Assembly (NCBI GenBank): GCA_023146365.1
Contig: JAGLCE010000079.1
Location: 1 to 36,438 of the forward strand
Direction: 5' to 3'
DNA from: Endozoicomonadaceae bacterium
GTDB lineage: Bacteria > Pseudomonadota > Gammaproteobacteria > Pseudomonadales > Endozoicomonadaceae
DNA length: 36,438 nt
Numbering within the stretch: position 1 is the stretch's first letter; each line of letters opens with the position of its first letter. This document shows, piece by piece, positions 16,475 to 24,588 of this stretch. The notes under the pieces were generated by a model, which searched no databases, was not told the origin of the DNA, and saw only the letters and a program-made list of their open reading frames with translations. Made by a program: the position numbers and the translations under genes.

Positions 16475-17668
16475 ATGGCAAAGGCAAAGTTTGAACGTAA
16501 GAAGCCGCACGTAAACGTCGGCACCATTGGTCATGTTGATCACGGTAAAACCACTCTGACCGCAGCTCTGACCCGCGTATGTTCAGAAGTCTGGGGTGGC
16601 GAAATGAAAGCTTTCGACCAGATCGATAACGCCCCTGAAGAGCGTGAGCGTGGTATTACCATCTCTACTGCGCACGTTGAGTACGACTCTCCGATGCGTC
16701 ACTATGCGCATGTCGATTGTCCAGGACATGCTGACTACGTCAAGAACATGATCACTGGTGCTGCTCAGATGGATGGCGCCATCTTGGTTTGTTCCGCCGC
16801 TGATGGCCCCATGCCTCAGACCCGTGAGCACATCCTGCTCGCTCGACAGGTGGGTGTTCCTTACATCGTTGTCTTTCTGAACAAGGCTGATATGGTTGAC
16901 GATGAAGAGCTGTTGGAGCTGGTAGAAATGGAGGTTCGTGAGCTGCTGGACGCTTACGAGTTTCCGGGTGATGACACTCCGATCATTATCGGTTCTGCGC
17001 TGATGGCTCTGAATGGTGAGGATTCCAACGAAATGGGCACTACTGCTGTCAGGAAGTTGGTAGAGACTCTGGACGAGTACATTCCTGTACCTGAGCGTGC
17101 AATCGACCAGCCTTTTCTGATGCCGATTGAAGACGTATTCTCCATCGCTGGTCGTGGTACGGTGGTTACCGGTCGTGTTGAACGTGGGATTGTCAAGGTG
17201 GGTGAGGAGATCTCGATTATCGGTATCAAGGAGACCACTAAGACCATTGTTACCGGCGTAGAGATGTTCCGTAAGTTGCTAGATGAAGGTCGTGCAGGTG
17301 AAAACGTTGGCTGTCTTCTGCGTGGTACCAAGCGTGAGGAAGTAGAGCGTGGTCAGGTTTTGGCGAAGCCCGGTTCCATCACGCCTCATACTCAATTCAC
17401 GTCGGAAATTTATGTTTTGTCTAAAGAGGAAGGTGGTCGCCATACTCCGTTCTTTAAAGGTTACCGTCCCCAGTTTTACTTCCGCACTACTGACGTGACT
17501 GGCTCTGTAGAGCTGCCGGACGGTGTTGAGATGGTAATGCCTGGCGACAACGTTCAGATGACGGTGACTTTGATTGCGCCTATTGCTATGGAAGAGAGTT
17601 TGCGTTTTGCGATTCGTGAAGGTGGCCGTACGGTGGGTGCCGGTGTGGTTGCCAAAATTATTGAGTGA
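16475..17668 (+). CDS. tufA: Elongation factor Tu
   Basis: EF-Tu brings aminoacyl-tRNA to the A site and hydrolyses GTP there. The 397-residue product has G1 GHVDHGKT (19-26), the DCPGH motif with the catalytic H85, and the NKAD motif. It ends GRTVGAGVVAKIIE. It is the last gene of the str operon, 34 bases after fusA, and is followed by a strong terminator. Its last 25 bases are identical to the partial tuf at the window start, as expected for a duplicated gene kept alike by gene conversion. Confidence 0.98.
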   Translation: MAKAKFERKKPHVNVGTIGHVDHGKTTLTAALTRVCSEVWGGEMKAFDQIDNAPEERERGITISTAHVEYDSPMRHYAHVDCPGHADYVKNMITGAAQMDGAILVCSAADGPMPQTREHILLARQVGVPYIVVFLNKADMVDDEELLELVEMEVRELLDAYEFPGDDTPIIIGSALMALNGEDSNEMGTTAVRKLVETLDEYIPVPERAIDQPFLMPIEDVFSIAGRGTVVTGRVERGIVKVGEEISIIGIKETTKTIVTGVEMFRKLLDEGRAGENVGCLLRGTKREEVERGQVLAKPGSITPHTQFTSEIYVLSKEEGGRHTPFFKGYRPQFYFRTTDVTGSVELPDGVEMVMPGDNVQMTVTLIAPIAMEESLRFAIREGGRTVGAGVVAKIIE

Positions 17669-17697
17669 TATCGATCTAACCTTATTGCGGTAAAGCC

Positions 17698-17733
17698 AAT
17701 AGCCTCGGACTCAAGTCTGAGGCTTTATTATAT
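17698..17733 (+). terminator. Intrinsic terminator of the str operon
   Basis: AGCCTCGGAC (17701-17710), loop TCAA, and GTCTGAGGCT (17715-17724) form a ten-pair stem with one G-U. Three A-T pairs can extend its base, and TTATTATAT follows. It lies 30 bases after tuf and before the S10 promoter, so it separates the two operons. Confidence 0.85.
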
Positions 17734-17751
17734 AAAATATTGTTAGTAGTA

Positions 17752-17780
17752 TTGACATCGGTGTTAACGGGACGTAGAAT
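17752..17780 (+). promoter_or_regulatory. Sigma-70 promoter of the S10 operon
   Basis: A perfect -35 TTGACA (17752-17757) and TAGAAT (17775-17780) are spaced by 17 bases. The predicted start is near 17787, which leaves a leader of about 65 bases before rpsJ. It sits directly after the str terminator, so the S10-spc block has its own initiation. Confidence 0.85.
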
Positions 17781-17793
17781 CCTGAATTCCTTC

Positions 17794-17823
17794 ATGCCTG
17801 TTTGCGAAAGATGGGGCAGGCAT
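17794..17823 (+). promoter_or_regulatory. S10 leader hairpin, possible attenuator
   Basis: ATGCCTG (17794-17800) pairs with CAGGCAT (17817-17823), and the U-rich run TGTTCTTT follows. In E. coli the S10 leader carries an L4-responsive attenuator, but that leader is much longer (about 170 bases). This short hairpin may be a reduced version or only a 5' stem. L4 control is not shown. Confidence 0.35.
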
Positions 17824-17852
17824 TGTTCTTTAAATATTATTAGGCCAAGAAG

Positions 17853-18176
17853 ATGAGTCAGCAGTCTAAAGCTCAACAAATTCGAATTCGACTTAAGTCT
17901 TTTGACCATCGCCTGATTGATCAATCCACACAAGAAATTGTGGAAACTGCTAAGCGTACAGGCGCTCAGATTAGAGGCCCCATCCCCTTGCCTACCCGCA
18001 AGGAGCGTTTTACCGTACTGACGTCTCCGCATGTTAATAAAGATGCTCGTGATCAGTATGAAATCCGTACGCATAAGCGCATGTTAGATGTTGTCGGGCC
18101 GACTGACAAAACGGTTGATGCGTTGATGAAGTTGGATCTTGCTGCGGGTGTTGAAGTTCAAATTAGCCTCGGCTAA
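17853..18176 (+). CDS. rpsJ: 30S ribosomal protein S10 (NusE)
   Basis: S10 is part of the 30S head and, as NusE, binds NusB and NusG in antitermination and transcription-translation coupling. The product has 107 residues, a few more than the 103 of E. coli, because of the N-terminal MSQQSKAQ. Core motifs are IRIRLKSFDHRLID, GPIPLPTRKERFTVL and SPHVNKDARDQYEIRTHKR. The start is preceded by AAGAAG. It is the first gene of the S10 operon, about 65 bases after the predicted transcription start, and 99 bases before rplC. Confidence 0.97.
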   Translation: MSQQSKAQQIRIRLKSFDHRLIDQSTQEIVETAKRTGAQIRGPIPLPTRKERFTVLTSPHVNKDARDQYEIRTHKRMLDVVGPTDKTVDALMKLDLAAGVEVQISLG

Positions 18177-18275
18177 TCGTTGACGAGTGTGCGTTCTGCG
18201 TATTTCGTCGTGTGTAACGCTTTGAGATGGGCGGCCATAGCGGGTAATAGCCCCGTACACAAAATGAGGTAAATC

Positions 18276-18947
18276 ATGCCAAGTCAAGCTGACGACAAGA
18301 AGTTGCGTCTCGGACTGGTCGGAAAGAAGTGCGGTATGACCCGTGTTTTCACCGAAGACGGTGCTTCTTTGCCGGTGACAGTCGTTGAAGTTGTTCCTAA
18401 TCGTATTGCTCAGGTTCGTTCAGTCAAAAATGATGGTTACAGTGCTATTCAGGTTGCAGCCGGTACCAAGAAAGCCTCTCATCTGAACAAACCAATGGCC
18501 GGCCACTACGCCAAAGCGGGAGTTGAAGCTGGCGCAGGTCTGTTCGAGTTCCGTACGTCTGAAGAATCTGAGCTGAATGTTGGTGATGTTCTGTCCGTTT
18601 CCATGTTTGAGGCGGGTCAGAAGGTTGATGTTACTGGACGTTCAAAAGGTAAGGGGTTCCAGGGGGTGATTAAGCGCTGGAATTTCCATATGCAGGATGC
18701 CACTCATGGTAACTCGCTATCTCACCGTGCGTCGGGTTCCATTGGCCAGTGTCAGACGCCAGGGCGCGTTTTCAAGGGCAAGAAAATGGCGGGCCACATG
18801 GGCGATGCGCGCGTGACAGTTCAGTCACTGGAGATCGTTCGTGTGGACAAAGAGCGTAACCTTCTGCTTATTAAGGGTGCTGTGCCAGGTGCTACTGGTG
18901 CTGATGTTGTTATCAAGCCTGCTGTCAAAGTTGGCTCCGCAGCCTGA
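18276..18947 (+). CDS. rplC: 50S ribosomal protein L3
   Basis: L3 is an early assembly protein that reaches the peptidyl transferase centre. The 223-residue product has about 12 extra residues before the family core LGLVGKKCGMTRVF compared with the 209-residue E. coli form. Further motifs are GRSKGKGFQGVIKRW and HGNSLSHRASGSIGQCQTPG, the extended loop near the catalytic centre that includes the glutamine methylated by PrmB in E. coli. The start follows GAGGTAAATC. If the N-terminal extension is not real, no good internal ATG is available. Confidence 0.96.
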   Translation: MPSQADDKKLRLGLVGKKCGMTRVFTEDGASLPVTVVEVVPNRIAQVRSVKNDGYSAIQVAAGTKKASHLNKPMAGHYAKAGVEAGAGLFEFRTSEESELNVGDVLSVSMFEAGQKVDVTGRSKGKGFQGVIKRWNFHMQDATHGNSLSHRASGSIGQCQTPGRVFKGKKMAGHMGDARVTVQSLEIVRVDKERNLLLIKGAVPGATGADVVIKPAVKVGSAA

Positions 18948-18960
18948 GGGAGTTTGAAGT

Positions 18961-19563
18961 ATGGATTTGAATGTAATGGGCTCGGGCGCTTTGCAGGTTT
19001 CTGATGCAACTTTTGGTGTTGAATTCAATGAGCCACTGATTCATCAGGCGGTTGTGGCTTTTTTGGCTGGCGGTCGTCAGGGTACCAAACAGCAGAAGAC
19101 ACGCAGTGATGTTAGAGGTGGTGGTCGTAAGCCTTGGCGTCAGAAGGGTACTGGTCGTGCGCGTGCTGGTACTATTCGTAGCCCAATCTGGCGCGGGGGC
19201 GGTGCTACATTTGCTGCTCGTCCTCAGGATCACTCCCAGAAGTTGAACCGTAAAATGTACCGTGGTGCATTGCGTTCTATTCTGTCTGAGTTGCTTCGTC
19301 AGGATCGTCTGATTGTCGTTGAAAGCCTGAAACTGGAAGCACCGAAGACTAAGCAGATGGTTGCTAAACTGAAAGAGCTGAAAACCGACAGTGCACTGTT
19401 TGTATCTGAAGAGATTGATGTAAATCTATACTTGTCTGCGCGTAATATTCATCACGTCGATGTTCGTGATGTGCTGGGTGTAGATCCGGTAAGTTTGGTT
19501 GCTCATGAAAAAGTGGTCATGACTGTGGCAGCCGTGAAGATGTTCGAGGAGATGCTGGGATGA
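18961..19563 (+). CDS. rplD: 50S ribosomal protein L4
   Basis: L4 lines the peptide exit tunnel and in enterobacteria represses the S10 operon. The 200-residue product has the long tunnel loop containing GGGRKPWRQKGTGRARAG and RSPIWRGGGATFA, the site of macrolide-resistance changes. It lies 13 bases after rplC, and its stop overlaps the rplW start by four bases (ATGA), which indicates coupled translation. The C-terminal half is more divergent than the loop, as is usual for this family. Confidence 0.97.
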   Translation: MDLNVMGSGALQVSDATFGVEFNEPLIHQAVVAFLAGGRQGTKQQKTRSDVRGGGRKPWRQKGTGRARAGTIRSPIWRGGGATFAARPQDHSQKLNRKMYRGALRSILSELLRQDRLIVVESLKLEAPKTKQMVAKLKELKTDSALFVSEEIDVNLYLSARNIHHVDVRDVLGVDPVSLVAHEKVVMTVAAVKMFEEMLG

Positions 19564-19856
19564 ATCAGGAACGTCTGTTAAAGGTGCTGCTTGGGCCTCA
19601 CATTTCCGAGAAGGCTTCAGTGGTCGCTGAAGAGCGTAATCAGTACGTTTTTAAGGTGGTTAAAGATGCTGCAAAGCTTGAAATTAAAAATGCTGTTGAG
19701 CAGTTGTTTGAGGTAAAGGTCAAGTCTGTTTGCACTGTTAATGTGAAGGGCAAGATCAAGCGCACTGCGCGAGGTATGGGTAAGCGTTCAGATTGGAAAA
19801 AAGCGTATGTTGCTCTTGACGCAGGTCAGGAAATTGACTTTACGGACGCTGAGTAA
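19560..19856 (+). CDS. rplW: 50S ribosomal protein L23
   Basis: L23 sits at the exit of the peptide tunnel and is the docking point for trigger factor and SRP. The product has 98 residues (E. coli 100). It begins MNQERLLKVLLGPHISEKAS; the glutamate in HISEKA is the position known for trigger factor contact. The extended loop VNVKGKIKRTARGMGKRSDW is present. It overlaps rplD by four bases and is followed by rplB 14 bases later. Confidence 0.97.
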   Translation: MNQERLLKVLLGPHISEKASVVAEERNQYVFKVVKDAAKLEIKNAVEQLFEVKVKSVCTVNVKGKIKRTARGMGKRSDWKKAYVALDAGQEIDFTDAE

Positions 19857-19870
19857 GAGGAGGTCGACAG

Positions 19871-20692
19871 ATGGCTATTGTTAAGTGTAAACCCACTTCT
19901 CCTGGGCGCCGCTTTGTAGTCAAGGTTGTTAACCCTGATCTGCACAAGGGGAAACCTTTTGCTGCGTTGTTAGAGAAGAAAAGTAAGACAGGTGGTCGTA
20001 ATAATAACGGTCGTATTACAGTCCGTCATAGAGGTGGTGGTCATAAGCAGCACTACCGTGTGATTGATTTCCGTCGTAATAAAGATAGTATTCCTGCGAT
20101 TGTTGAGCGCTTGGAGTATGATCCTAATCGTACGGCAAACATAGCCCTGTTGAAGTATCTGGACGGTGAGCGTCGTTACATTATCGCTCCCAAAGGTGTA
20201 AAGGCTGGTGATAAGCTGTTCTCTGGGGTGGATGCACCGATTCAAGTGGGTAATACATTGCCTCTGCGTAACATTCCGCTGGGCTCTGTGATTCACTGTG
20301 TTGAGTTGAAGCCTGGTAAAGGGGCGCAGATGATGCGTTCTGCGGGCACGTCTTCTCAGCTGGTTGCTCGTGATGGTGCTTATGTCACCCTGCGTCTGCG
20401 TTCCGGCGAAATGCGTAAGGTTCAGGCTGACTGTCGTGCGACTCTCGGAGAGGTCTCCAATAGCGAGCATAGCCTGCGTTCATTGGGTAAGGCTGGTGCC
20501 AATCGCTGGCGTGGTGTTCGTCCGGCCGTTCGTGGTGTTGCTATGAACCCGGTAGATCATCCGCACGGTGGTGGTGAAGGTCGTACTTCTGGTGGTCGTC
20601 ACCCAGTGACTCCGTGGGGTCTGCCCACTAAGGGTCGGAAGACTCGCTCGAATAAGCGTACTGATAAGTTTATTGTTCGTCGCCGCCGGTAA
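19871..20692 (+). CDS. rplB: 50S ribosomal protein L2
   Basis: L2 bridges the subunits and is required for peptidyl transferase activity. The product has 273 residues, the E. coli length. It contains the core RHRGGGHKQHYRVIDFRRNK and the signature DHPHGGGEGR with the essential histidine near residue 230. The lysine/arginine-rich tail ends RTDKFIVRRRR. AGAGGAGGTCGACAG gives a very strong ribosome site. It lies between rplW and rpsS in the standard S10 order. Confidence 0.98.
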   Translation: MAIVKCKPTSPGRRFVVKVVNPDLHKGKPFAALLEKKSKTGGRNNNGRITVRHRGGGHKQHYRVIDFRRNKDSIPAIVERLEYDPNRTANIALLKYLDGERRYIIAPKGVKAGDKLFSGVDAPIQVGNTLPLRNIPLGSVIHCVELKPGKGAQMMRSAGTSSQLVARDGAYVTLRLRSGEMRKVQADCRATLGEVSNSEHSLRSLGKAGANRWRGVRPAVRGVAMNPVDHPHGGGEGRTSGGRHPVTPWGLPTKGRKTRSNKRTDKFIVRRRR

Positions 20693-20710
20693 CTGAGAGA
20701 GGATACGACA

Positions 20711-20989
20711 GTGCCACGTTCACTTAAAAAAGGTCCTTTTATTGACCTGCACCTGTTAAAGAGGGTGGAGGACGCGGTGGAGTCTGGAAACAAGCGTCCG
20801 ATCAAAACTTGGTCGCGTCGTTCCATGATTATTCCGCAAATGGTTGGTCTGACCTTAGCTGTTCACAATGGTCGTTTGCATGTCCCCGTCTATGTGTCCG
20901 AAGAGATGGTGGGTCACAAACTGGGTGAATTTGCCGCAACGCGTACCTATCGTGGTCACGCAGCGAACAAGAAGGCCAAGAAGCGTTAA
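20711..20989 (+). CDS. rpsS: 30S ribosomal protein S19
   Basis: S19 binds the 30S head with S13 and contacts the A-site tRNA region. The 92-residue product starts PRSLKKGPFIDLHLLKRVE after a GTG initiator, and the longest family motif is VYVSEEMVGHKLGEFAATRT. The GTG start is supported by GAGAGGATACGACA upstream and exact fit to the family N-terminus. It is 18 bases after rplB and 14 bases before rplV. Confidence 0.97.
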   Translation: MPRSLKKGPFIDLHLLKRVEDAVESGNKRPIKTWSRRSMIIPQMVGLTLAVHNGRLHVPVYVSEEMVGHKLGEFAATRTYRGHAANKKAKKR

Positions 20990-21003
20990 TTAAGGGATGA
21001 GAG

Positions 21004-21339
21004 ATGAAAGAAGTAGCTGCTATGCACAAAGGCGCTCGCATTTCTGCCCAGAAAGCTCGCTTGGTCGTTGACCTTGTTCGCGGCAAAGGGGTGGCTGAAG
21101 CGCTGGACATCCTGACCTACAGTAACAAAAAAACTGCTGTACTGGTCAAGAAAGTCTTGGAATCCGCGATCGCTAATGCGGAACACAACGAAGGATTGGA
21201 TATCGACGAATTGAAGATATCCAGCGCCTGCGTTAACGAAGGCATGACCATGAAGCGCATCAAACCTCGGGCGAAGGGCCGTGCTGATCGTATTCTAAAG
21301 CGGACTTGCCATATCACTGTCAAGGTTGCTGAGGTATAA
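21004..21339 (+). CDS. rplV: 50S ribosomal protein L22
   Basis: L22 contacts all 23S rRNA domains and its beta-hairpin lines the exit tunnel beside L4. The product has 111 residues, one more than E. coli. ARISAQKARLVVDLVRGK and AVLVKKVLESAIANAEHN are near-identical to enteric L22. The hairpin MKRIKPRAKGRADRILKRT, where macrolide-resistance deletions occur, is intact. A ribosome site GGGATGAG precedes the start. The rpsC start lies five bases after its stop. Confidence 0.97.
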   Translation: MKEVAAMHKGARISAQKARLVVDLVRGKGVAEALDILTYSNKKTAVLVKKVLESAIANAEHNEGLDIDELKISSACVNEGMTMKRIKPRAKGRADRILKRTCHITVKVAEV

Positions 21340-21343
21340 TCAG

Positions 21344-22042
21344 ATGGGTCAGAAAGTACATCCAACAGGTATTCGCTTGGGCATCGTTAAAAATCACACG
21401 TCTGTGTGGTATGCCGAAGGCCGCGCTTACGCTGACAACTTGAACGCTGATTTGAGAGTGCGTGAATATCTTCAGAAGAAGCTGAAGAGTGCGTCTGTCA
21501 GTCGTATTGAGATTCAGCGTCCTGCGCAAAATGCGAGTGTGACTATTCACACTGCTCGTCCCGGTATTGTGATTGGCAAGAAGGGTGAAGATGTTGAGTA
21601 TCTGCGTCAGGAACTGAGCAAAATGATGTCTGTGCCTGTGCGCATCAACATTGAAGAGATACGCAAGCCTGAGCTTGATGCTCATCTGGTAGCGCAAGGT
21701 ATTGCTGGCCAGTTGGAGCGTCGTGTTATGTTTCGTCGCGCCATGAAGCGTGCGGTGCAGAGCACCATGCGCTTGGGTTCAAAGGGTATTCGTGTTCAGG
21801 TTTCAGGCCGTCTTGGAGGTGCTGAAATTGCGCGGATTGAATGGTATCGCGAAGGCCGTGTGCCTCTGCATACCTTGCGTGCTGATATTGATTATGCCGC
21901 ATTTGAGGCGCTCACTACTTATGGTGTGATCGGTGTTAAGGTCTGGATCTTCAAGGGCGAAGTCATTGGCGGCGTTCGTGAAGAAGAGAAAGAGCAGAAG
22001 AAACCCGCTCGGCGTCCACGTCGCAAGCCAGCAGATAAGTGA
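21344..22042 (+). CDS. rpsC: 30S ribosomal protein S3
   Basis: S3 lines the mRNA entry channel and contributes to helicase activity of the ribosome. The product has 232 residues (E. coli 233) and begins MGQKVHPTGIRLGIVK. The KH domain contains RPGIVIGKKGEDVEYLR, and the C-terminal domain has KGIRVQVSGRLGGAEIAR. ATG 21344 is chosen over an in-frame codon at 21326 that lies inside rplV and would add six unrelated residues. The tail is rich in lysine and arginine. Confidence 0.97.
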   Translation: MGQKVHPTGIRLGIVKNHTSVWYAEGRAYADNLNADLRVREYLQKKLKSASVSRIEIQRPAQNASVTIHTARPGIVIGKKGEDVEYLRQELSKMMSVPVRINIEEIRKPELDAHLVAQGIAGQLERRVMFRRAMKRAVQSTMRLGSKGIRVQVSGRLGGAEIARIEWYREGRVPLHTLRADIDYAAFEALTTYGVIGVKVWIFKGEVIGGVREEEKEQKKPARRPRRKPADK

Positions 22043-22054
22043 GGAGTAATAACG

Positions 22055-22468
22055 ATGCTCCAACCTAAGCGTACCAAGTATCGCAAGATGCAGAAAGGCC
22101 GTAACCGCGGCCTGGCTCAGCGTGGCGCCAAGGTCAGCTTTGGCGAATATGCATTGAAGTCAATCGGCCGTGGTCGTATAACGGCTCGTCAGATTGAAGC
22201 AGCTCGTCGTGCGATGACTCGTCATGTTAAGCGTGCTGGTAAAATTTGGATTCGCATCTTCCCTGATAAACCCATCAGTAAGAAGCCTCTTGAAGTTCGT
22301 ATGGGCAAAGGTAAAGGTGCGGTTGAGTACTGGGTCTGTCTGATTCAACCTGGTTTTGTCCTGTATGAGATGGAAGGTGTATCCGAAGAGTTGGCGCGTG
22401 AGGCATTTGCTTTGGCCGCTGCCAAATTGCCGGTAAAAACCTCCTTCGTCAAGCGGGGAATTATGTAA
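22055..22468 (+). CDS. rplP: 50S ribosomal protein L16
   Basis: L16 sits at the A-site tRNA elbow near the central protuberance. The 137-residue product starts MLQPKRTKYRKMQKGRNRG. Motifs include GRITARQIEAARRAMTRHVK and RIFPDKPISKKPLEVRMGKG; the arginine in this last region is the one hydroxylated by YcfD in E. coli. The ribosome site is GAGGAGTAA. Its stop overlaps the rpmC start by one base (TAATG). Confidence 0.97.
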   Translation: MLQPKRTKYRKMQKGRNRGLAQRGAKVSFGEYALKSIGRGRITARQIEAARRAMTRHVKRAGKIWIRIFPDKPISKKPLEVRMGKGKGAVEYWVCLIQPGFVLYEMEGVSEELAREAFALAAAKLPVKTSFVKRGIM

Positions 22469-22659
22469 TGAAAGCTGCAGAATTGTGTGAAAAAACGGCC
22501 GATGAGCTGAACGATGAGCTCATCACTCTGCTGCGCGATCAGTTTAACTATCGCATGCAGAAGGCAACGGGTCAGCTGAAGCAGACTCATCTTCTAAAGC
22601 AGACCAAGCGGGATATCGCCCGCATTAAGACGGTTCTGAATGCGAAGGCAGGTGAATAA
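22468..22659 (+). CDS. rpmC: 50S ribosomal protein L29
   Basis: L29 lies beside L23 at the exit tunnel, near the trigger factor and SRP binding site. The 63-residue product has the two-helix fold and the family core LLRDQFNYRMQKATGQLKQT, followed by KQTKRDIARIKTVLNAK. Its length equals that of E. coli L29. The start overlaps the rplP stop, and rpsQ follows after one base, so the three genes are tightly coupled. Confidence 0.96.
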   Translation: MKAAELCEKTADELNDELITLLRDQFNYRMQKATGQLKQTHLLKQTKRDIARIKTVLNAKAGE

Positions 22660-22660
22660 G

Positions 22661-22924
22661 ATGGCCGAAGATAGCAAGGTCCGTACTCTGACCGGTAAGG
22701 TTGTGAGTAACAAAATGGACAAGACCGTCACCGTCCTCATTGAGCGCCGTGTAAAGCATCCGCTTTATGGTAAAATCATAAAGCGATCCACTAAACTGCA
22801 CGCACATGATGAAAGTAACGATTGCAATATGGGTGATGTCGTTACTATCAAGGAGACTCGTCCTCAGTCAAAGACTAAGTCTTTTGAGCTAGTTTCCATT
22901 GTTGAGCGTGCAACTCAAATCTAA
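22661..22924 (+). CDS. rpsQ: 30S ribosomal protein S17
   Basis: S17 is a primary 16S rRNA-binding protein of the 30S body. The product has 87 residues (E. coli 84) with the OB-fold core RTLTGKVVSNKMDKTVTVLI, then HPLYGKIIKRSTKLHAHDE and GDVVTIKETRPQSKTKSFEL. ATG 22661 is preferred over an in-frame codon at 22640 within rpmC. It is the last gene of the S10 operon; a 53-base spacer with a small CCGGCC/GGCTGG hairpin leads to rplN. Confidence 0.97.
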   Translation: MAEDSKVRTLTGKVVSNKMDKTVTVLIERRVKHPLYGKIIKRSTKLHAHDESNDCNMGDVVTIKETRPQSKTKSFELVSIVERATQI

Positions 22925-22977
22925 GGCTATACCGGCCTTTAGGGCTGGCTTTGGGTCTGCAGTTTGGGGAGAAGGTA

Positions 22978-23346
22978 ATGATTCAGACAGAGACAGTACT
23001 CGACGTAGCGGATAATAGCGGTGCCCGTCGTGTTCAGTGCATTAAAGTGTTGGGTGGCTCGCACCGCCGTTATGCTTGCATTGGTGACGTTATTAAAGTC
23101 GCTGTGAAAGAAGCCATTCCGCGTGGCAAGGTAAAGAAGGGGCAAGTGATGAATGCCGTGGTCGTTCGTACTAGAAAAGGCGTTCGTCGTCCTGATGGAT
23201 CAGTGATCCGTTTTGACGGTAACGCAGCGGTTCTTCTGAACGCCAACCAGCAGCCGATCGGAACCCGTATCTTCGGGCCCGTGACTCGCGAGTTGCGTGG
23301 TGAGCATTTCATGAAGATTGTCTCACTTGCACCAGAAGTGCTGTAA
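22978..23346 (+). CDS. rplN: 50S ribosomal protein L14
   Basis: L14 forms an intersubunit bridge and is the docking site of the silencing factor RsfS. The 122-residue product starts MIQTETVLDVADNSGARRV and has IKVAVKEAIPRGKVKKGQ and FDGNAAVLLN. ATG 22978 follows GGGGAGAAGGTA; an earlier in-frame codon at 22951 is rejected because the family starts at MIQ. It opens the spc group. I could not find a convincing promoter in the 53-base spacer, so readthrough from S10 is likely. Confidence 0.97.
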   Translation: MIQTETVLDVADNSGARRVQCIKVLGGSHRRYACIGDVIKVAVKEAIPRGKVKKGQVMNAVVVRTRKGVRRPDGSVIRFDGNAAVLLNANQQPIGTRIFGPVTRELRGEHFMKIVSLAPEVL

Positions 23347-23359
23347 GGGGGGAGCGGCT

Positions 23360-23677
23360 GTGAAAAAAATTCGTCGTGATGATGAAATTGTCGTAATTGC
23401 TGGCAGAGATAAAGGCAAGCGCGGCAAGGTGATGAGAGTGGCCGTTGATGGTCGTCTGTTGGTTTCAGGCATCAACATGGTCAAGAAGCACCAAAAGCCC
23501 AATCCTATGTTGGGCCAGCCTGGCGGCATCGTAGAAAAGGAAGCTGCTATTCAAGCTTCCAACGTTGCTATCTGGAACTCCGAGACCCAAAAGGCTGATC
23601 GTGTCGGCTTCTCCTTCTTTGAGGAAGGAAAGAAGCGACGCATATTCAAGTCTAATGGTAATCCGGTTGATGCGTGA
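23360..23677 (+). CDS. rplX: 50S ribosomal protein L24
   Basis: L24 is an assembly initiator that binds the 5' domain of 23S rRNA. The 105-residue product starts at GTG (VKKIRRDDEIVVIAGRDKGK) with the KOW motif near its N-terminus. It also has GINMVKKHQKPNPMLGQPGG. The start is set by GGGGGGAGCG directly upstream and by fit to the family; the in-frame reading from 23318 lies inside rplN. It ends 11 bases before rplE. Confidence 0.96.
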   Translation: MKKIRRDDEIVVIAGRDKGKRGKVMRVAVDGRLLVSGINMVKKHQKPNPMLGQPGGIVEKEAAIQASNVAIWNSETQKADRVGFSFFEEGKKRRIFKSNGNPVDA

Positions 23678-23688
23678 GGTCCGGTAAA

Positions 23689-24228
23689 ATGGCTGAACTG
23701 AGAAAAGTTTACCGAGAAACGGTCGTGCCTAAGCTGCAAGAAGAGCTGGGTTTAAAGAACGTGAACGAAGTGCCGCGTCTCACTAAAATCACCTTAAACA
23801 TGGGTGTCGGTGAAGCGGTCGGTGATAAAAAGATCATCGAGCACGCTCTGGCTGATATGATAAAAATTGCTGGTCAGAAGCCTATTGTGACTTATGCCCG
23901 CAATTCGGTGGCGGGTTTTAAAATTCGCGAAGGCTGGCCAATTGGTGTCAAGGTTACTCTGCGTAGTAATCGCATGTATGAGTTCCTGCAACGTTTGGTT
24001 GATATCGCACTTCCTCGTGTTCGCGACTTTCGTGGCATGAATGGCAAGTCTTTTGATGGTCGCGGTAACTACAGTATGGGTGTGAAAGAGCAAATTATCT
24101 TCCCGGAAATCGATTACGATAAAATCGATACGCTTCGTGGTCTGGATATCACTTTCACAACGACTGCCAAGACTGACGACGAAGGACGTGCGCTGCTTAA
24201 AGCGTTCAACTTTCCATTCCGTGGCTAG
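23689..24228 (+). CDS. rplE: 50S ribosomal protein L5
   Basis: L5 binds 5S rRNA in the central protuberance and touches the P-site tRNA. The product has 179 residues, as in E. coli. Motifs are RLTKITLNMGVGEA, GQKPIVTYARNSVAGFKIRE and RDFRGMNGKSFDGRGNYSMG. ATG 23689 is preceded by GAGGT; an in-frame GTG at 23674 that overlaps the rplX stop is less likely. In E. coli the S8 repressor site of the spc mRNA lies at this junction; I did not resolve an equivalent fold. Confidence 0.97.
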   Translation: MAELRKVYRETVVPKLQEELGLKNVNEVPRLTKITLNMGVGEAVGDKKIIEHALADMIKIAGQKPIVTYARNSVAGFKIREGWPIGVKVTLRSNRMYEFLQRLVDIALPRVRDFRGMNGKSFDGRGNYSMGVKEQIIFPEIDYDKIDTLRGLDITFTTTAKTDDEGRALLKAFNFPFRG

Positions 24229-24256
24229 TTAACCAAGACGAGAGGAAGCTACGCTG

Positions 24257-24562
24257 ATGGCTAAAACATCCATGAAACAGCGCGAACTGAAGCGTCAGAA
24301 AGTAGTCGCGAAATATGCTAAAAAGCGCGCCGAGCTTAAGGCTGCTTCTGTCAACGTGAATCTGAGTGAAGAAGAGCGTTGGGATGCACAGATCGCCCTA
24401 CAGAAATTGCCGCGCAATGCAAGCCCTGCGCGTTTGCGCAACCGCTGCCGTCAGACCGGTCGCCCTCACGCTTACATGCGTAAGTTTGGCCTCAGTCGTA
24501 TCAAGCTGCGTGAAGCAGCGATGCGTGGTGATGTTCCCGGTCTGACCAAAGCCAGTTGGTAA
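24257..24562 (+). CDS. rpsN: 30S ribosomal protein S14, long zinc-free form
   Basis: S14 completes the 30S head near S10 and S3. The 101-residue product begins MAKTSMKQRELKRQKVVAKY and ends with RCRQTGRPHAYMRKFGLSRI and LPGVTKASW-like residues (VPGLTKASW). It has a single cysteine, not the CXXC pairs of the short zinc type, so it belongs to the long C-minus form usual in Gammaproteobacteria. The start is preceded by GAGAGGAAGCTACGCTG. It lies 28 bases after rplE. Confidence 0.97.
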   Translation: MAKTSMKQRELKRQKVVAKYAKKRAELKAASVNVNLSEEERWDAQIALQKLPRNASPARLRNRCRQTGRPHAYMRKFGLSRIKLREAAMRGDVPGLTKASW

Positions 24563-24588
24563 GTGCGCTGACCTAGGAGAGTGAAAAA

